Origin: a bacterium UBP4_UBA6127
GTDB lineage: Bacteria; UBP4; UBA4092
Assembly (NCBI GenBank): GCA_002428325.1
Contig: DIVR01000036.1
Location: 1 to 28,205, forward strand
Length of the DNA stretch: 28,205 nucleotides
Direction of reading: 5' to 3'
The position numbers and the translations under genes were made by a program. Of this stretch, positions 15,430 through 24,087 are shown piece by piece. Position 1 is the stretch's first letter, and each line of letters starts with the position of its first letter. A model generated the notes under the pieces. That model searched no databases, was not told where the DNA came from, and worked only from the letters and a program-made list of their open reading frames with translations.

Positions 15430-16227
15430 TTACAGGACAGTGCAGAACGATGCTTTGTCTTTTTCTGCTACGACCAGGGAAGGATTCAAGGAATCGAAAA
15501 CACCCTTTTGTTTTAAGATTGATTTCACGGTTTTTAAAGCCAAATCAGGGAAATTATTTTCCGGGCTCAAATGCCCCAGATAGATTTGATGAGTCTTCTC
15601 AAGGTTGAGGCTCAGCAGCATATCGGCTGCCTGTTCATTGGATAAATGGCCATAATTGCCTCGGATTCGCTGTTTCAGAGAAGCAGGATAAATCCCTGTC
15701 ATCAGCATTCGGACATCATGATTGGCTTCCAGCAGGAGAACATCTGAATGATTGATTTTGCTGGCAACTTTCGGGCTGACAAACCCTAAATCAGTGGAAA
15801 TAGAGATTTTCTTTTTACCGGCGTAAAAACAAAACCCCATGGGATCGACTCCATCATGGGGGATGGGGAAAGTCTCAATCTGGATATCTCCAATTTCCAG
15901 GCTGTCCCCTGTCTCGATAAGGGTTACATTTCCCTTATCAATATTCCCCATGGAATATTCAATTGTTTTCCATGTTTTATGGTTGGTGATAATAGGGACT
16001 TTCAGCTGACGGGAAAAGACCCCGGCGCATCGGGTATGGTCGCTGTGGTCATGGGATAAGAGAATGGCATCTATTTTGCTGCTAAACCCTATCTGATCCA
16101 GGGCTTCTTTTAGTTTTTTGCAACTCACACCGGCATCAATTAATAAGGTTTTACCTCGATAGGAAAGTAAAGAAACATTCCCGCTTGAACTGCTATATAA
16201 TGGGCAAAATAAGACTTCATAGGACAT
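15430..16227 (-). CDS. MBL-fold metallo-hydrolase, YycJ/WalJ-like
   Basis: 265 aa. The sequence starts with the YycJ-type SSSSGNVSLLSYRGKTLLID, followed by the metal-binding H59-D-H-S-D-H64 loop, a further metal histidine in PIPHDGVDP, STDLGF, and the very characteristic LLLEANHD plus GIYPASLKQRIRGNYGHLSN and IYLGHLSPENN. In Bacillus and relatives YycJ/WalJ is a nuclease-like MBL protein involved in DNA repair and coordination of cell wall with division, but this family is widespread and its role in other phyla is less clear. Here it has no WalK/WalR neighbours. An AGAAGG site precedes the ATG and a TATAAT-like box lies about 60 bases upstream. Confidence 0.9.
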   Translation of the reverse strand: MSYEVLFCPLYSSSSGNVSLLSYRGKTLLIDAGVSCKKLKEALDQIGFSSKIDAILLSHDHSDHTRCAGVFSRQLKVPIITNHKTWKTIEYSMGNIDKGNVTLIETGDSLEIGDIQIETFPIPHDGVDPMGFCFYAGKKKISISTDLGFVSPKVASKINHSDVLLLEANHDVRMLMTGIYPASLKQRIRGNYGHLSNEQAADMLLSLNLEKTHQIYLGHLSPENNFPDLALKTVKSILKQKGVFDSLNPSLVVAEKDKASFCTVL

Positions 16228-16260
16228 GTTATATAAAACCTTCTGTCTTCCGTCATTTAC

Positions 16261-16289
16261 AATTATCCTGGTAATTATCCTGTATTATA
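16261..16289 (-). promoter_or_regulatory. TATAAT box with adjacent direct repeats upstream of the MBL gene
   Basis: On the - strand a TATAAT (16284-16289) is followed by two copies of CAGGATAATT at a 12-base period (16273-16282 and 16261-16270). No good -35 box is visible. The direct repeats could be an activator or repressor site, or chance. The rest of 16228-16400 shows nothing clear. Confidence 0.3.
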
Positions 16290-16400
16290 AATCAGCTACC
16301 GGTCCCGTGGGTTGTTTACCCTCACCTTTAAGGCAGGAAATATGATTTTAATAACGAAAATGCAGAAGTTATGAAGTCCCTAAAGGGATTTTAGAGAAGC

Positions 16401-17195
16401 TTAGTCTGAAGCCGGCGGATTATCATCAGGGTCTTCAATAAGTCCGGGTTCCAGCTCATCTTCAGGGATATCCGTAAATTCGGGAAGTTCGTCTGATTGG
16501 AAGACTCCACTGGTAGATTCTTTATTCCCCCGAATCAGGACGGTGAATTCACCTTTCAAAGTGCGTTTGGATAAGGATGCCAGGATATCTTCCACCGGTC
16601 CCCTGACAAATTCCTCGAATTTCTTTGTCAGTTCTCTGGCCATGACGATATCCCGGTTGCCGAGAACTTCTTTAATATCTTCCAAGAGCCCTTTCACCCG
16701 ATAAGGAGATTCATATAGGACCAGAGTGCATTCCAGGTGTTTTAATCCATCCAACCATTTCTTTCGCGCAACGGTTTTACGGGGGATGAATCCGGCAAAA
16801 AGGAAGGCATCTGTGGGTAGCCCGCAGACAGATAAGGCGGTGGCAACTGCTGAGACCCCGGGAATAGGGACCGTTTTAATCCCTTCTTTTAAAGCCATCT
16901 GAAGCAGATGATACCCCGGATCAGAAATCCCAGGAGTCCCGGCATCGGTAATCAAAGCCAGGTTTTTCCCCTCTTTTAATTGACTTATCAGGTACGGGGC
17001 TTTCTGTTGTTTATTATGGTCATGGTAACTGGTCAGAGGTTTATGAATGCCGTAATGATTCAACAAAATCATGGAATGGCGGGTATCTTCGGCGGCAATC
17101 AATTCCACTTCATCTTTCAATATCCGGACAGCCCGAAAGGTCATATCTTCCAGGTTACCGATGGGGGTTGCAACATAATATAAAATCCCGGACAT
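16401..17195 (-). CDS. rsmI: 16S rRNA (cytidine1402-2'-O)-methyltransferase RsmI
   Basis: 264 aa from ATG 17195, preferred because GGGAGGA lies 11 bases upstream and SGILYYVATPIGNLEDMTFR is the standard RsmI start; an in-frame start at 17252 would add 19 residues. The tetrapyrrole-methylase fold motifs are all present: VATPIGN, AAEDTRHS, SYHDHN, LITDAGTPGISDPGY, PIPGVSAVATALSVCGLP and the ESPYR block, then ELTKKFEE. The enzyme uses S-adenosylmethionine to 2'-O-methylate C1402 in the decoding centre of 16S rRNA. The C-terminal ~30 residues are an acidic, proline-rich extension (DEPGL-type) beyond the usual end. It reads away from the small peptide gene at 17302. Confidence 0.97.
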   Translation of the reverse strand: MSGILYYVATPIGNLEDMTFRAVRILKDEVELIAAEDTRHSMILLNHYGIHKPLTSYHDHNKQQKAPYLISQLKEGKNLALITDAGTPGISDPGYHLLQMALKEGIKTVPIPGVSAVATALSVCGLPTDAFLFAGFIPRKTVARKKWLDGLKHLECTLVLYESPYRVKGLLEDIKEVLGNRDIVMARELTKKFEEFVRGPVEDILASLSKRTLKGEFTVLIRGNKESTSGVFQSDELPEFTDIPEDELEPGLIEDPDDNPPASD

Positions 17196-17301
17196 TACGG
17201 GCTTATCCTCCCAGGCTTGTTTCCCCGGATATCCCGGGAAAATGAGTCCCAATAATCGACCGGTTGATAATATCTTTCTTTATCCCGGTCCATCCTGACA
17301 A

Positions 17302-17406
17302 TTATTTTTTCTTTTTACTGCCGAAATTATCTTTCCAGGCCAAAATACCCAGGATAACCAATATCGGCAAAAGCACTAAGATATAAAGTTTCCAGCCTAA
17401 CGCCAC
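17302..17406 (-). CDS. Small 34-aa membrane peptide
   Basis: A GTG start with a GAGGTG site 6 bases upstream opens a 34-codon frame. It encodes one membrane helix (about residues 7-23, LYILVLLPILVILGILAW) between a short N-terminus and a basic tail ending KKKK. Upstream on the - strand is an AT-rich stretch with a TATAAT box near 17447. It lies between rsmI (106 bases downstream) and the DUF4432 gene (90 bases upstream). The coding call rests on ribosome site, promoter-like sequence and plausible topology; no homologue is recognised. Confidence 0.45.
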   Translation of the reverse strand: MALGWKLYILVLLPILVILGILAWKDNFGSKKKK

Positions 17407-17496
17407 AAAAGCACCTCACAGGTAATTTAATGATATTTAATATTATATAATACGGTTCTAAACGAACTAATGGATGACGTCTGCCCATCAGAGCCT

Positions 17497-18576
17497 TTAT
17501 TTTTTCCCAATCACAGTTCCATCCGGCTGGATTTCTTCCACCCGCTCAATACCCGAATAGGCCAATGCCATGAATTCAGTGGAAAGGGTTTTTCCCGGAC
17601 CCAGCTTCTGTTGCCCGCCTTCTTTGATGATTTCCGGGAATCGGCCATGAATGGTATAGCTGGTAAAGGGTTCTAAGGCCAGGGTGTAGAATCTGCCGTA
17701 GGAGGGGGCTCCCATAGCTCCGCCATAAACCATCCAATACCATAAATGTTTGAAAAGGCTTTTATCCCATCGCATCCCAAATCCTGCTTTTAACTGGGTA
17801 TTGGTAATGCCATACCAGCCATCGGTCAGTTCTGTCAGGAAAACCATATCCATTTTCTGCGACGATTTGGGCGCCACCTTGGAAAGATCAACTTTTTCCG
17901 GACTGTCCATGGCCTGCACCATCGGCCAGTCGGTAAAAATCCCCGGCGCTACCCTGTTATAGGGGCTGGCATCTTCTGAGGTCTCCACTTTACAGGGAGG
18001 GACATCAATCACACAGTGTTCATTCAGGAATCTTCCCCCAAAAGCAGGGTGATGCCCCCACATGAAATCCATCTCCATTTCCCCTTTATTGGTTACTGAT
18101 TCAGTAATATAGAGGATCGGTTTATTGGCTTTCAGGGTTAAGGTTTTGGTTAATTCAAAAGGGGTTCGATAAGTTTGAAGTTTAAAGGTTACCGAGACCT
18201 CTTCTTCCGTATCTTTTACAATCATGGTTTCCCAGGGAAGCAACGCGGCTTCTCCATGCAGCCCGAATTCAGCGCCATTGACTTCACAGGGGCCGCTGCC
18301 GATGGGGAATATTTCCTGCCATCCCCCATGATAATAATCCATGAAATTGCCAAAAGAAGAATGGACTGAAGGGATATATTTGGCAGGATGGCGAAAGCCC
18401 AGGGGATTACGCCACATAAAATCCAAATCCAGGGGCTTATACAGAAATTCGAAAATATCAGTCCCTTTATCAGCAAGGATGCTGACCCGTATCAGCTCAT
18501 TTTCCATAACCACCGTCTTAAACCCAAAATAAGTTACATCCTGCGTGATACGGCATCCATAATTTCGCAAAAACAT
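17497..18576 (-). CDS. DUF4432 / aldose-epimerase-like sugar mutarotase family protein
   Basis: 359 aa from ATG 18576, which has AAGGAG 9 bases upstream; an in-frame start at 18615 adds 13 residues and reads through that site. The sequence has the galactose-mutarotase-type beta-sandwich pattern: VMENELIRVSILADKGTDIF near the start, a GGWQEIFP motif, FGLHGEAALLPWE with a conserved His, ESVTNKGE, and WGHHPAFGGRFL with the paired His. The family converts or binds sugars, often in carbohydrate catabolic loci; the substrate is not known. It is the likely last gene of the operon that starts with the kinase-like gene at 22257. Confidence 0.85.
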   Translation of the reverse strand: MFLRNYGCRITQDVTYFGFKTVVMENELIRVSILADKGTDIFEFLYKPLDLDFMWRNPLGFRHPAKYIPSVHSSFGNFMDYYHGGWQEIFPIGSGPCEVNGAEFGLHGEAALLPWETMIVKDTEEEVSVTFKLQTYRTPFELTKTLTLKANKPILYITESVTNKGEMEMDFMWGHHPAFGGRFLNEHCVIDVPPCKVETSEDASPYNRVAPGIFTDWPMVQAMDSPEKVDLSKVAPKSSQKMDMVFLTELTDGWYGITNTQLKAGFGMRWDKSLFKHLWYWMVYGGAMGAPSYGRFYTLALEPFTSYTIHGRFPEIIKEGGQQKLGPGKTLSTEFMALAYSGIERVEEIQPDGTVIGKK

Positions 18577-18657
18577 AGAAAACGGCTCCTTTTTGGGGGG
18601 GATTCCCCGGCTCATTTAACTTATTGAATCAATAGTTTCTTTATGATCATTTCCGGC

Positions 18658-19128
18658 TTACGGGAGTGTTTTTAAGATTTCCAATACTTCATCCACATGG
18701 CCTTTGACTTTCACTTTGGGGAAAATATGGGCAATTTTCCCTTCTTTTCCGATAATGAAAGTGGTGCGTTCCACACCCATATATTTTCTGCCATACATGG
18801 ATTTTTCTTTCCAGACCCCATAGGATTCCAGAACTGTTTTTTCGGGGTCGGAAAGCAGGAGAAAATTCAAATCATGTTTCCCGATAAATTTTTCATGGGA
18901 GGCCAGACTATCGGGGCTGATACCCAAAACGACTGCGCCGGTTTTTTCCAGCCGCGCCAGATTATCCCTGAAATCACAAGCTTCGGTGGTACAGCCGGAA
19001 GTTAAATCTTTGGGATAGAAATAAAGTACCACTAGTTTCCCTTTAAAAGTTTTAAGTGAAATGGTTTCTTTATTGGAGGCTGCCAGAGAAAAATCCGGAG
19101 CTTTTTGTCCAATTTTGAGTTCTGCCAT
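18658..19128 (-). CDS. bcp: Thioredoxin-dependent peroxiredoxin Bcp (PrxQ)
   Basis: 156 aa from ATG 19128, with GAGG upstream at good spacing; the in-frame ATG at 19137 overlaps this site. The AhpC/TSA thioredoxin fold carries the peroxidatic C46 and resolving C51 in YPKDLTSGCTTEAC, the BCP/PrxQ hallmark, and a conserved Arg in VERTTF. The enzyme reduces hydrogen peroxide and organic hydroperoxides, being recycled by thioredoxin. It lies 32 bases after the epimerase gene and 81 bases before the DUF4432 gene, so it is probably co-transcribed with both. Confidence 0.96.
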   Translation of the reverse strand: MAELKIGQKAPDFSLAASNKETISLKTFKGKLVVLYFYPKDLTSGCTTEACDFRDNLARLEKTGAVVLGISPDSLASHEKFIGKHDLNFLLLSDPEKTVLESYGVWKEKSMYGRKYMGVERTTFIIGKEGKIAHIFPKVKVKGHVDEVLEILKTLP

Positions 19129-19160
19129 AAGAAACACCTCTCTTTAACAAGGATGTATTA

Positions 19161-20162
19161 TTATTTAACAGAATCAGCCGAATGATACTTCAGGGTTTCC
19201 CGGGTTTTCAATAATCCTTCCCGGAAACTTACCGGCTGATAATCTAGGTCTGTTTTGGCTTTATCGGAATTAATCACCCACTGGGAGGAAAGGATATCAA
19301 TCAACCCCCGGGTATAATGGGGAGGTTCATTGGTCAAGGTAGCCAACCATTCATCCAGGGTCGCAAAAATCTTTGCCAGGGAGATTGAGATTCTCCTGTT
19401 TTTCGGGGGATTACCGGATATATCCGCTATTGTTTCCAAGGCCCGTTGGAGAGTAATATTTTCTCCTCCCAGGAAATACTCATTCCCGGATTTCCCTTGA
19501 TGGGCTGCCTGAATGATGCCCCGAACCACATCCCGGACATAAACCAGGTTTATGATTTGAGACCCGTCCCCTAAAATGGGGAAGTTTTTACCCTGGATCC
19601 CTCTCCGGATAAAAAAATTCAATAAAGGTTCTTTATCGATATTGCCCGGCCCGTAGAAAAAGCCCGGATAAACTGCCACATAGGGTAATCCCGCTCCGCA
19701 ATATCGGGTGGATTCCAGATGCCCCAGGTATTTCGTCTCATGGCAGAAATTAAAAAAACGTTTATCTCGATAGGGGGAATTTTCTTGTAATGGCGTCCCT
19801 CCGGTGGGGCCCAGAGCCATACAACAGGAGATATAGACTATTTTTTTGACTTGGGAAAGGCTGGCAATATCCACCACGGTTCTTAAAGTCTCTACATTAG
19901 AGGTATAAAATTCTTTAGCTTCATGGTTCCAGGTGGACATCAGTCCCGCTCCATGAAAGACCCAGTCCATACCTTCCATAGCTTTTTGTACATCAGAAGA
20001 TTTTTCGGCATTTCCATTAACCAGATCAACCCCCCACTTTTCCAGGGAATTGATGTTGGACCCATTCCGGACAAACGCTCTGACTTCATGACCCTGGTCC
20101 AGTAGCTCGCGAACCAGAAATGTGCCTAAAAAACCGGTTGCACCTGTTACAAAACATTTCAT
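19161..20162 (-). CDS. NAD-dependent epimerase/dehydratase (SDR) family protein
   Basis: 333 aa. The N-terminus has the Rossmann NAD(P) motif T-G-A-T-G-F-L-G (residues 6-13). The extended-SDR pattern continues with VFHGAGLMSTW, VYISCCMALGPTGG and VYPGFFYGPGN. In the usual YxxxK catalytic motif the lysine is K144 but the tyrosine position is C140 (CHETK), and the upstream Ser is at 112. The protein resembles dihydroflavonol-reductase/HpnA-like members; the substrate is not known, and the changed motif makes catalysis uncertain. The gene begins 25 bases after the kinase-like gene's stop with only a weak site, consistent with translation in an operon. Confidence 0.88.
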   Translation of the reverse strand: MKCFVTGATGFLGTFLVRELLDQGHEVRAFVRNGSNINSLEKWGVDLVNGNAEKSSDVQKAMEGMDWVFHGAGLMSTWNHEAKEFYTSNVETLRTVVDIASLSQVKKIVYISCCMALGPTGGTPLQENSPYRDKRFFNFCHETKYLGHLESTRYCGAGLPYVAVYPGFFYGPGNIDKEPLLNFFIRRGIQGKNFPILGDGSQIINLVYVRDVVRGIIQAAHQGKSGNEYFLGGENITLQRALETIADISGNPPKNRRISISLAKIFATLDEWLATLTNEPPHYTRGLIDILSSQWVINSDKAKTDLDYQPVSFREGLLKTRETLKYHSADSVK

Positions 20163-20187
20163 ATCAAATAGACCTGTTCAATCAAAA

Positions 20188-22257
20188 TCAAGGGGTTTCC
20201 TGCAAAGCCCATCTTGAATTCCCGGCCCTTAAAGCAGGGGAAACCCTGGAAGAAAAAGTATAACGGGGAACGGGGATTTGCACAACTGACCGGGAGACTG
20301 TAATATCCCTGGCGCAACGGAAACCTATATCTCCGGAACGAAGCGTAGGATTCCGGGGAAGCCGGCCACTGATCCTAACATCTTTGGCTTTTGTCAGATA
20401 AGAGCCGCCCCTGACAACTCGATAGGCTGTTCCATACCGGGAATCCGAAACCGTATTCCCGGAATAAGGCTGATAATAACTGGCGGTCCATTCAGCCGCA
20501 TTCCCCATCACATCAAAACACCCGATGCGGCTTTTATCCCGTTGGTATTGGCCAATAGGACGTAGGGTACCTACCCCTGAATCAAACAAATTGGACATTC
20601 CGGAGACAAACTCCATTCCCCAGGGATAATAATTATCTGCATTCGCAGCCTGGGCAATTCGTTCCCATTCCTCTTCAGTAGGAAGCCGTTTCCCGGCCCA
20701 GGTGGAATAACTGTATGCGTCCAGCCAGGTGATATTGGTAACGGGATAGGACTCCTGGCCGGGTGGGGCTTGCCGACTCCCCCAGGAAGGCGGCGCCGGG
20801 TAGCCACTTTGTTGAATGAAAGCTTCATACTGGGTATTGGAAACTTCAAATCGGTCAATATAAAAGGCAGGAATCAAAACGGTATGCCGGGGAGACTCAT
20901 TCGCCGAACTTTTATCTGAACCGATGCTTACCAAGGCCCCCTGAACCATTATCATACCCGGCGGCTGGTTTGCTGCCGGTTCAAAAAATCCATAATCAGT
21001 TTCCTGCTGGATACTATCATTAGTAGAAACGTTTTTTCTGGGGGTGGTTTCTTCCTCCGTTTCAGGCTGAGATTTTTTTAGCGGAGGGGTAACATAAGGT
21101 TCTTTTCTCTCTGTCAGAGGGTTTGCTAAACTTCCTTCCCGGGAAAGGGGTTCTGTTGTTTCCCGTTTAGCTGGACCTATGGTTTCTTCTTCAATACCTT
21201 CACTGCCGGAGGGGGTATCTTCTTTCTGTTGATAGCCATTATCACGGGGAATCTCTCCCTCCACCCGGGGAAGAGGACGTAAATTAAGGCGTGGGGATTT
21301 CTGAAGTTTCCGGGGAAAAGGTTTAAACACTTCTATACCAATAAAAGAGATTAATAAAATCAGGAATAAAGCCCACAGACTCCGGTTTCTGAGGAAAACT
21401 GGCAGATTCGATTTCTTCTCAGGTTTAGCAGTCTCCAATTCAGGAAGATTCTCTAAAATTTTACTGGGCCGGGTTACTTGCAGAGATTGAGCCCATTGTT
21501 CAAGAGACATGGCCGCTTCTCCGGCATTGGGAAACCTCAAACCAGGGTCTTCCTGTAAAAATCGGCCTAAAAGATGTAATAGCTGATGGGGAATACGTTC
21601 TTTTTCATTGGAAGGGTTAAAGGTCCCCGGATATTGTCGCAGGGTGGTTAACTCATATAAGAGTATTCCCAGGCTGAAAAGGTCTCCCCCGGTAGTTACT
21701 TTTCCCGTTCCAAGCATCTCCGGGGCATAATATCGTTTTTCTTCCGCTGTCAGTGAGGCTAAATAACCATCCCTCTGGGTGGGACTCATTAACTGGAATA
21801 ACCCATAATCCCCGGTTTTGATGCCTGATTCACTGCTGTACCAGACGGAATTAAGTGAAATCCCCCCATGAAAAACATCCTGTTTTTCCAGGTAATCCAA
21901 CCCTCCCAGTAATTGCCTCCCAACCCGGGCCAGCTGAAGGTCACTCATTCTCCGGCCGGGTACCAGGTAATCTTCCAGGCTTACCCCCAACGGTTCTTCA
22001 TAAACTAAAAAGTAATTATCCCCATAAGGATCCATACTTAAAAGGGTTAGCAAGGCAGGATGATGTATCCCCATCCACTTTGTTTTCTCATGGAAGAACC
22101 GTTTTGAAAACTGGGTATCTTCCCGGAAAAAAGCTGCCAGTTTTCTGATTCTGACCCGCTGGCCGGTCTGGCGATGTTCCCCTTCCCAAATCTCCCCCAG
22201 CCGGTCTTCTTTGACTCGGCGGTATGTTTTATAATTTTGAAGAATCAGCTCTTCCAT
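20188..22257 (-). CDS. Protein kinase-like / SUMF1 (FGE-like) membrane fusion protein
   Basis: 689 aa. Residues about 8-260 form a kinase fold with many core motifs, but key residues are changed: no Gly-rich loop (KEDRLGEIWEG), VAIK as VRIR (R38 for K), HRD as H130-G-G (no catalytic Asp), DFG as D150-Y-G. APE at 178-180 and GDLFSLGILLYEL are kept. A membrane helix lies at about 294-311 (LWALFLILLISFIGIEVF), then a long Pro/Glu/Thr-rich linker, then a SUMF1/FGE-like domain from about 435 to 650 (PAFYIDRFEVSNTQYEAF, RLPTEEEWE, NAAEW, RVVRGGSY, GFRCAR). The active cysteines of true formylglycine-generating enzymes are not evident. The layout suggests a cytoplasmic pseudokinase with an outer sensory or binding domain. 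It leads a - strand operon. Confidence 0.93.
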   Translation of the reverse strand: MEELILQNYKTYRRVKEDRLGEIWEGEHRQTGQRVRIRKLAAFFREDTQFSKRFFHEKTKWMGIHHPALLTLLSMDPYGDNYFLVYEEPLGVSLEDYLVPGRRMSDLQLARVGRQLLGGLDYLEKQDVFHGGISLNSVWYSSESGIKTGDYGLFQLMSPTQRDGYLASLTAEEKRYYAPEMLGTGKVTTGGDLFSLGILLYELTTLRQYPGTFNPSNEKERIPHQLLHLLGRFLQEDPGLRFPNAGEAAMSLEQWAQSLQVTRPSKILENLPELETAKPEKKSNLPVFLRNRSLWALFLILLISFIGIEVFKPFPRKLQKSPRLNLRPLPRVEGEIPRDNGYQQKEDTPSGSEGIEEETIGPAKRETTEPLSREGSLANPLTERKEPYVTPPLKKSQPETEEETTPRKNVSTNDSIQQETDYGFFEPAANQPPGMIMVQGALVSIGSDKSSANESPRHTVLIPAFYIDRFEVSNTQYEAFIQQSGYPAPPSWGSRQAPPGQESYPVTNITWLDAYSYSTWAGKRLPTEEEWERIAQAANADNYYPWGMEFVSGMSNLFDSGVGTLRPIGQYQRDKSRIGCFDVMGNAAEWTASYYQPYSGNTVSDSRYGTAYRVVRGGSYLTKAKDVRISGRLPRNPTLRSGDIGFRCARDITVSRSVVQIPVPRYTFSSRVSPALRAGNSRWALQETP

Positions 22258-22820
22258 AGGGCTTTTCCATTCGATAACGACCCGTGTGTTTTGATTCTAG
22301 CACTCCCATTGGATCTGCTCAATGTATCTTATCTCCGGGTCTCTTCAGCTTTTTTGTATTCACATTATCCCTATATAGCAATCATCCCATTATCAGGTTT
22401 TTATTGGGGCATCTATATTCCACTTTGAACTACACAATTAAAAAATATCAACCCCCTATTAAAATTAGTAATAATTCCTATTTATTTGATATACTTATGG
22501 GAAGGAGCACTTGAAACAAGATCGAAAGTTGGAGTAATTTGATGGGTGAGCAGGGAATTTTTCCAGTGATTCTTAAAGGCCCGAATATCTGGAAACCTGT
22601 TGTTGAGATTAACTGAAAGCATTAAAGTTCGGTTCCAGCCTTGAGGGAGGCCGGATCAGGTAAAGCTTAATCAGAATATCTCATGACTCACACCCCTCAG
22701 CTCTAAGGTTTCGAAATTTTTAATAGTACTCCCAATATTTGCTGCATATGTATATAATGTAGCTATCAGGAAGGAACAGGTATCCAAATACCAATCCCTA
22801 ATAGGGGAGGAGGACAGTCT
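22258..22820. other. Intergenic region without recognised genes
   Basis: This 563-base divergent spacer separates the kinase-like gene from the oxidoreductase gene. It is AT-rich at 22300-22500. I see no credible coding frame, RNA gene or strong hairpin. The + side carries a TATAAT box at 22753-22758 and a strong ribosome site at 22805-22812; no convincing - strand promoter was found. Confidence 0.6.
22753..22812 (+). promoter_or_regulatory. -10 box and strong ribosome site for the oxidoreductase gene
   Basis: TATAAT at 22753-22758 without a good -35 box, then GGAGGAGG at 22805-22812, 8 bases before the ATG at 22821. The ribosome site is the best in the window and fixes the start. Confidence 0.5.
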
Positions 22821-23813
22821 ATGAAAAGAAAAATCAACTGGGGCATTTTGGGATGCGCAAAGATTGCCGAGCGGTCTATTATCCCGGCTATCCGTGAATC
22901 CAGAACCGGCGTCACTTATGGTATAGCATCCCGTGACGAGAAAAAAGCTCGGATGTGGAAAGATCAGTATGGTTTCATCACCGTCTATCCTGACTATGAG
23001 GCTATGCTGAAAGCACCTCAGATTGATGTGGTCTATATTCCACTGGCCAATCATCTTCATTGCGAATGGGCTATCAAGGCGGCCAGGGCCGGTAAACATG
23101 TAATGGTTGAAAAACCAGCCTGCCTGACATCTGATGAAGCCAAAAAAATGATTGATGAAGCCAAAAAGAATAAGATTCTGTTGATGGAAGCTTTCATGTA
23201 CAAATACCATCCTCAGACCGAAAAGATTATTCGGATCATCAAACGCGGTAACATCGGAGACCCTCTCTTTTTCCATTCTGCTTTTACCTTTAAATATAAC
23301 AATGACCCCACTAATTATCGGTGGGACCCCAAAATGGGTGGGGGCTCTCTGTATGATGTTGGTTGCTATACGATTAGCGCCGCCAGAATGATTTTTGAAC
23401 TTGAGCCGGTGAGTGTTTATGCCACAGCCCGTATCGATCCCAAGAAAAAAGTTGATACGTCCTGTTCCCTGATTCTGGAATTTCCTAAAGGGAAAACAGC
23501 TCATCTGGATTGCAGTTTCGAAAGTCAGTTCCAGAGTTATTATGAAGTGGTTGGACCTAAAGGTACGGTCAAGGCCCCTCGAGCTTTTAGCCAGAGAATG
23601 CGCAGCGTTTCCCTGGAAACCCTGAAAGGGGACCTTTTCAAAGTGGTGGACGTGCCTAAAGTAAACCAGTATGCCAAGATGATTGAAACCCTCAATGAAT
23701 GCATACGACATGACAAAGCTCTTCCGGTCAAAATGGAAGATATTCTGAATAATGTCAAAGTGCTTGAGGCCGCTTTGAAATCCATCGAAACCGGCAAACC
23801 GGTCAAAATATAA
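22821..23813 (+). CDS. Gfo/Idh/MocA-family oxidoreductase
   Basis: 330 aa. The NAD(P)-binding Rossmann domain begins INWGILGCAKIAERSIIPAI, a GxxG-type variant, and continues with the family signature VEKPACLT (E97-K98-P99). The second, alpha/beta domain has the substrate region RWDPKMGGGSLYDVGCYTIS, where the DxGxY block carries the usual Asp and Tyr. The family oxidises or reduces hydroxyl groups of sugars, inositols and related compounds; the substrate cannot be named. It is transcribed alone, with its own -10 box and ribosome site and a terminator 25 bases after the stop. Confidence 0.93.
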   Translation: MKRKINWGILGCAKIAERSIIPAIRESRTGVTYGIASRDEKKARMWKDQYGFITVYPDYEAMLKAPQIDVVYIPLANHLHCEWAIKAARAGKHVMVEKPACLTSDEAKKMIDEAKKNKILLMEAFMYKYHPQTEKIIRIIKRGNIGDPLFFHSAFTFKYNNDPTNYRWDPKMGGGSLYDVGCYTISAARMIFELEPVSVYATARIDPKKKVDTSCSLILEFPKGKTAHLDCSFESQFQSYYEVVGPKGTVKAPRAFSQRMRSVSLETLKGDLFKVVDVPKVNQYAKMIETLNECIRHDKALPVKMEDILNNVKVLEAALKSIETGKPVKI

Positions 23814-23837
23814 CCTTTTTTTCTGTATAAAATTAAG

Positions 23838-23889
23838 TGAGGCTTCTAACTTATCAGTATCCCTGGTGGGTAAAAAGCCTCATTTTTTT
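23838..23889 (+). terminator. Rho-independent terminator
   Basis: TGAGGCTT (23838-23845) pairs with AAGCCTCA (23875-23882) and is followed by a T-run. The loop is long (29 bases), but position and T-run support termination after the oxidoreductase gene. Confidence 0.6.
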
Positions 23890-23975
23890 ATTTTCGGCCG
23901 GGGTAAGGGTTTCCCTTACAGGTCTCATAAAAGGATTAATTCTTCCCTTTTTTGAAGGACTTTTCCGGGGAATAC

Positions 23976-24004
23976 TTTACAGTTTTGGGCTGAAATCGTA
24001 AGAT
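23976..24004 (+). promoter_or_regulatory. Putative sigma-70-like promoter for guaB3
   Basis: TTTACA (23976-23981), 17-base spacer, TAAGAT (23999-24004), about 80 bases upstream of the ATG at 24088. Confidence 0.5.
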
Positions 24005-24087
24005 AGTAATAATAATTGTGATTCGAATATAGGTTTCACTTTTCACTATAAACCCCACAAAATATTCCAAAACCGAGGTAAAGTAAC

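Noticed and set aside
22258..22820. A possible structured RNA or riboswitch in the long divergent spacer
   Set aside because: I found no stable hairpin with a T-run and no conserved RNA motif; only promoter and ribosome-site signals are supported.
22671..23711. A 346-codon open frame on the - strand, antisense to the Gfo/Idh/MocA gene
   Set aside because: The + strand has a complete, motif-bearing oxidoreductase with a strong ribosome site. The antisense product is rich in Phe, His and Ile with no recognisable motif, the usual look of a shadow frame.
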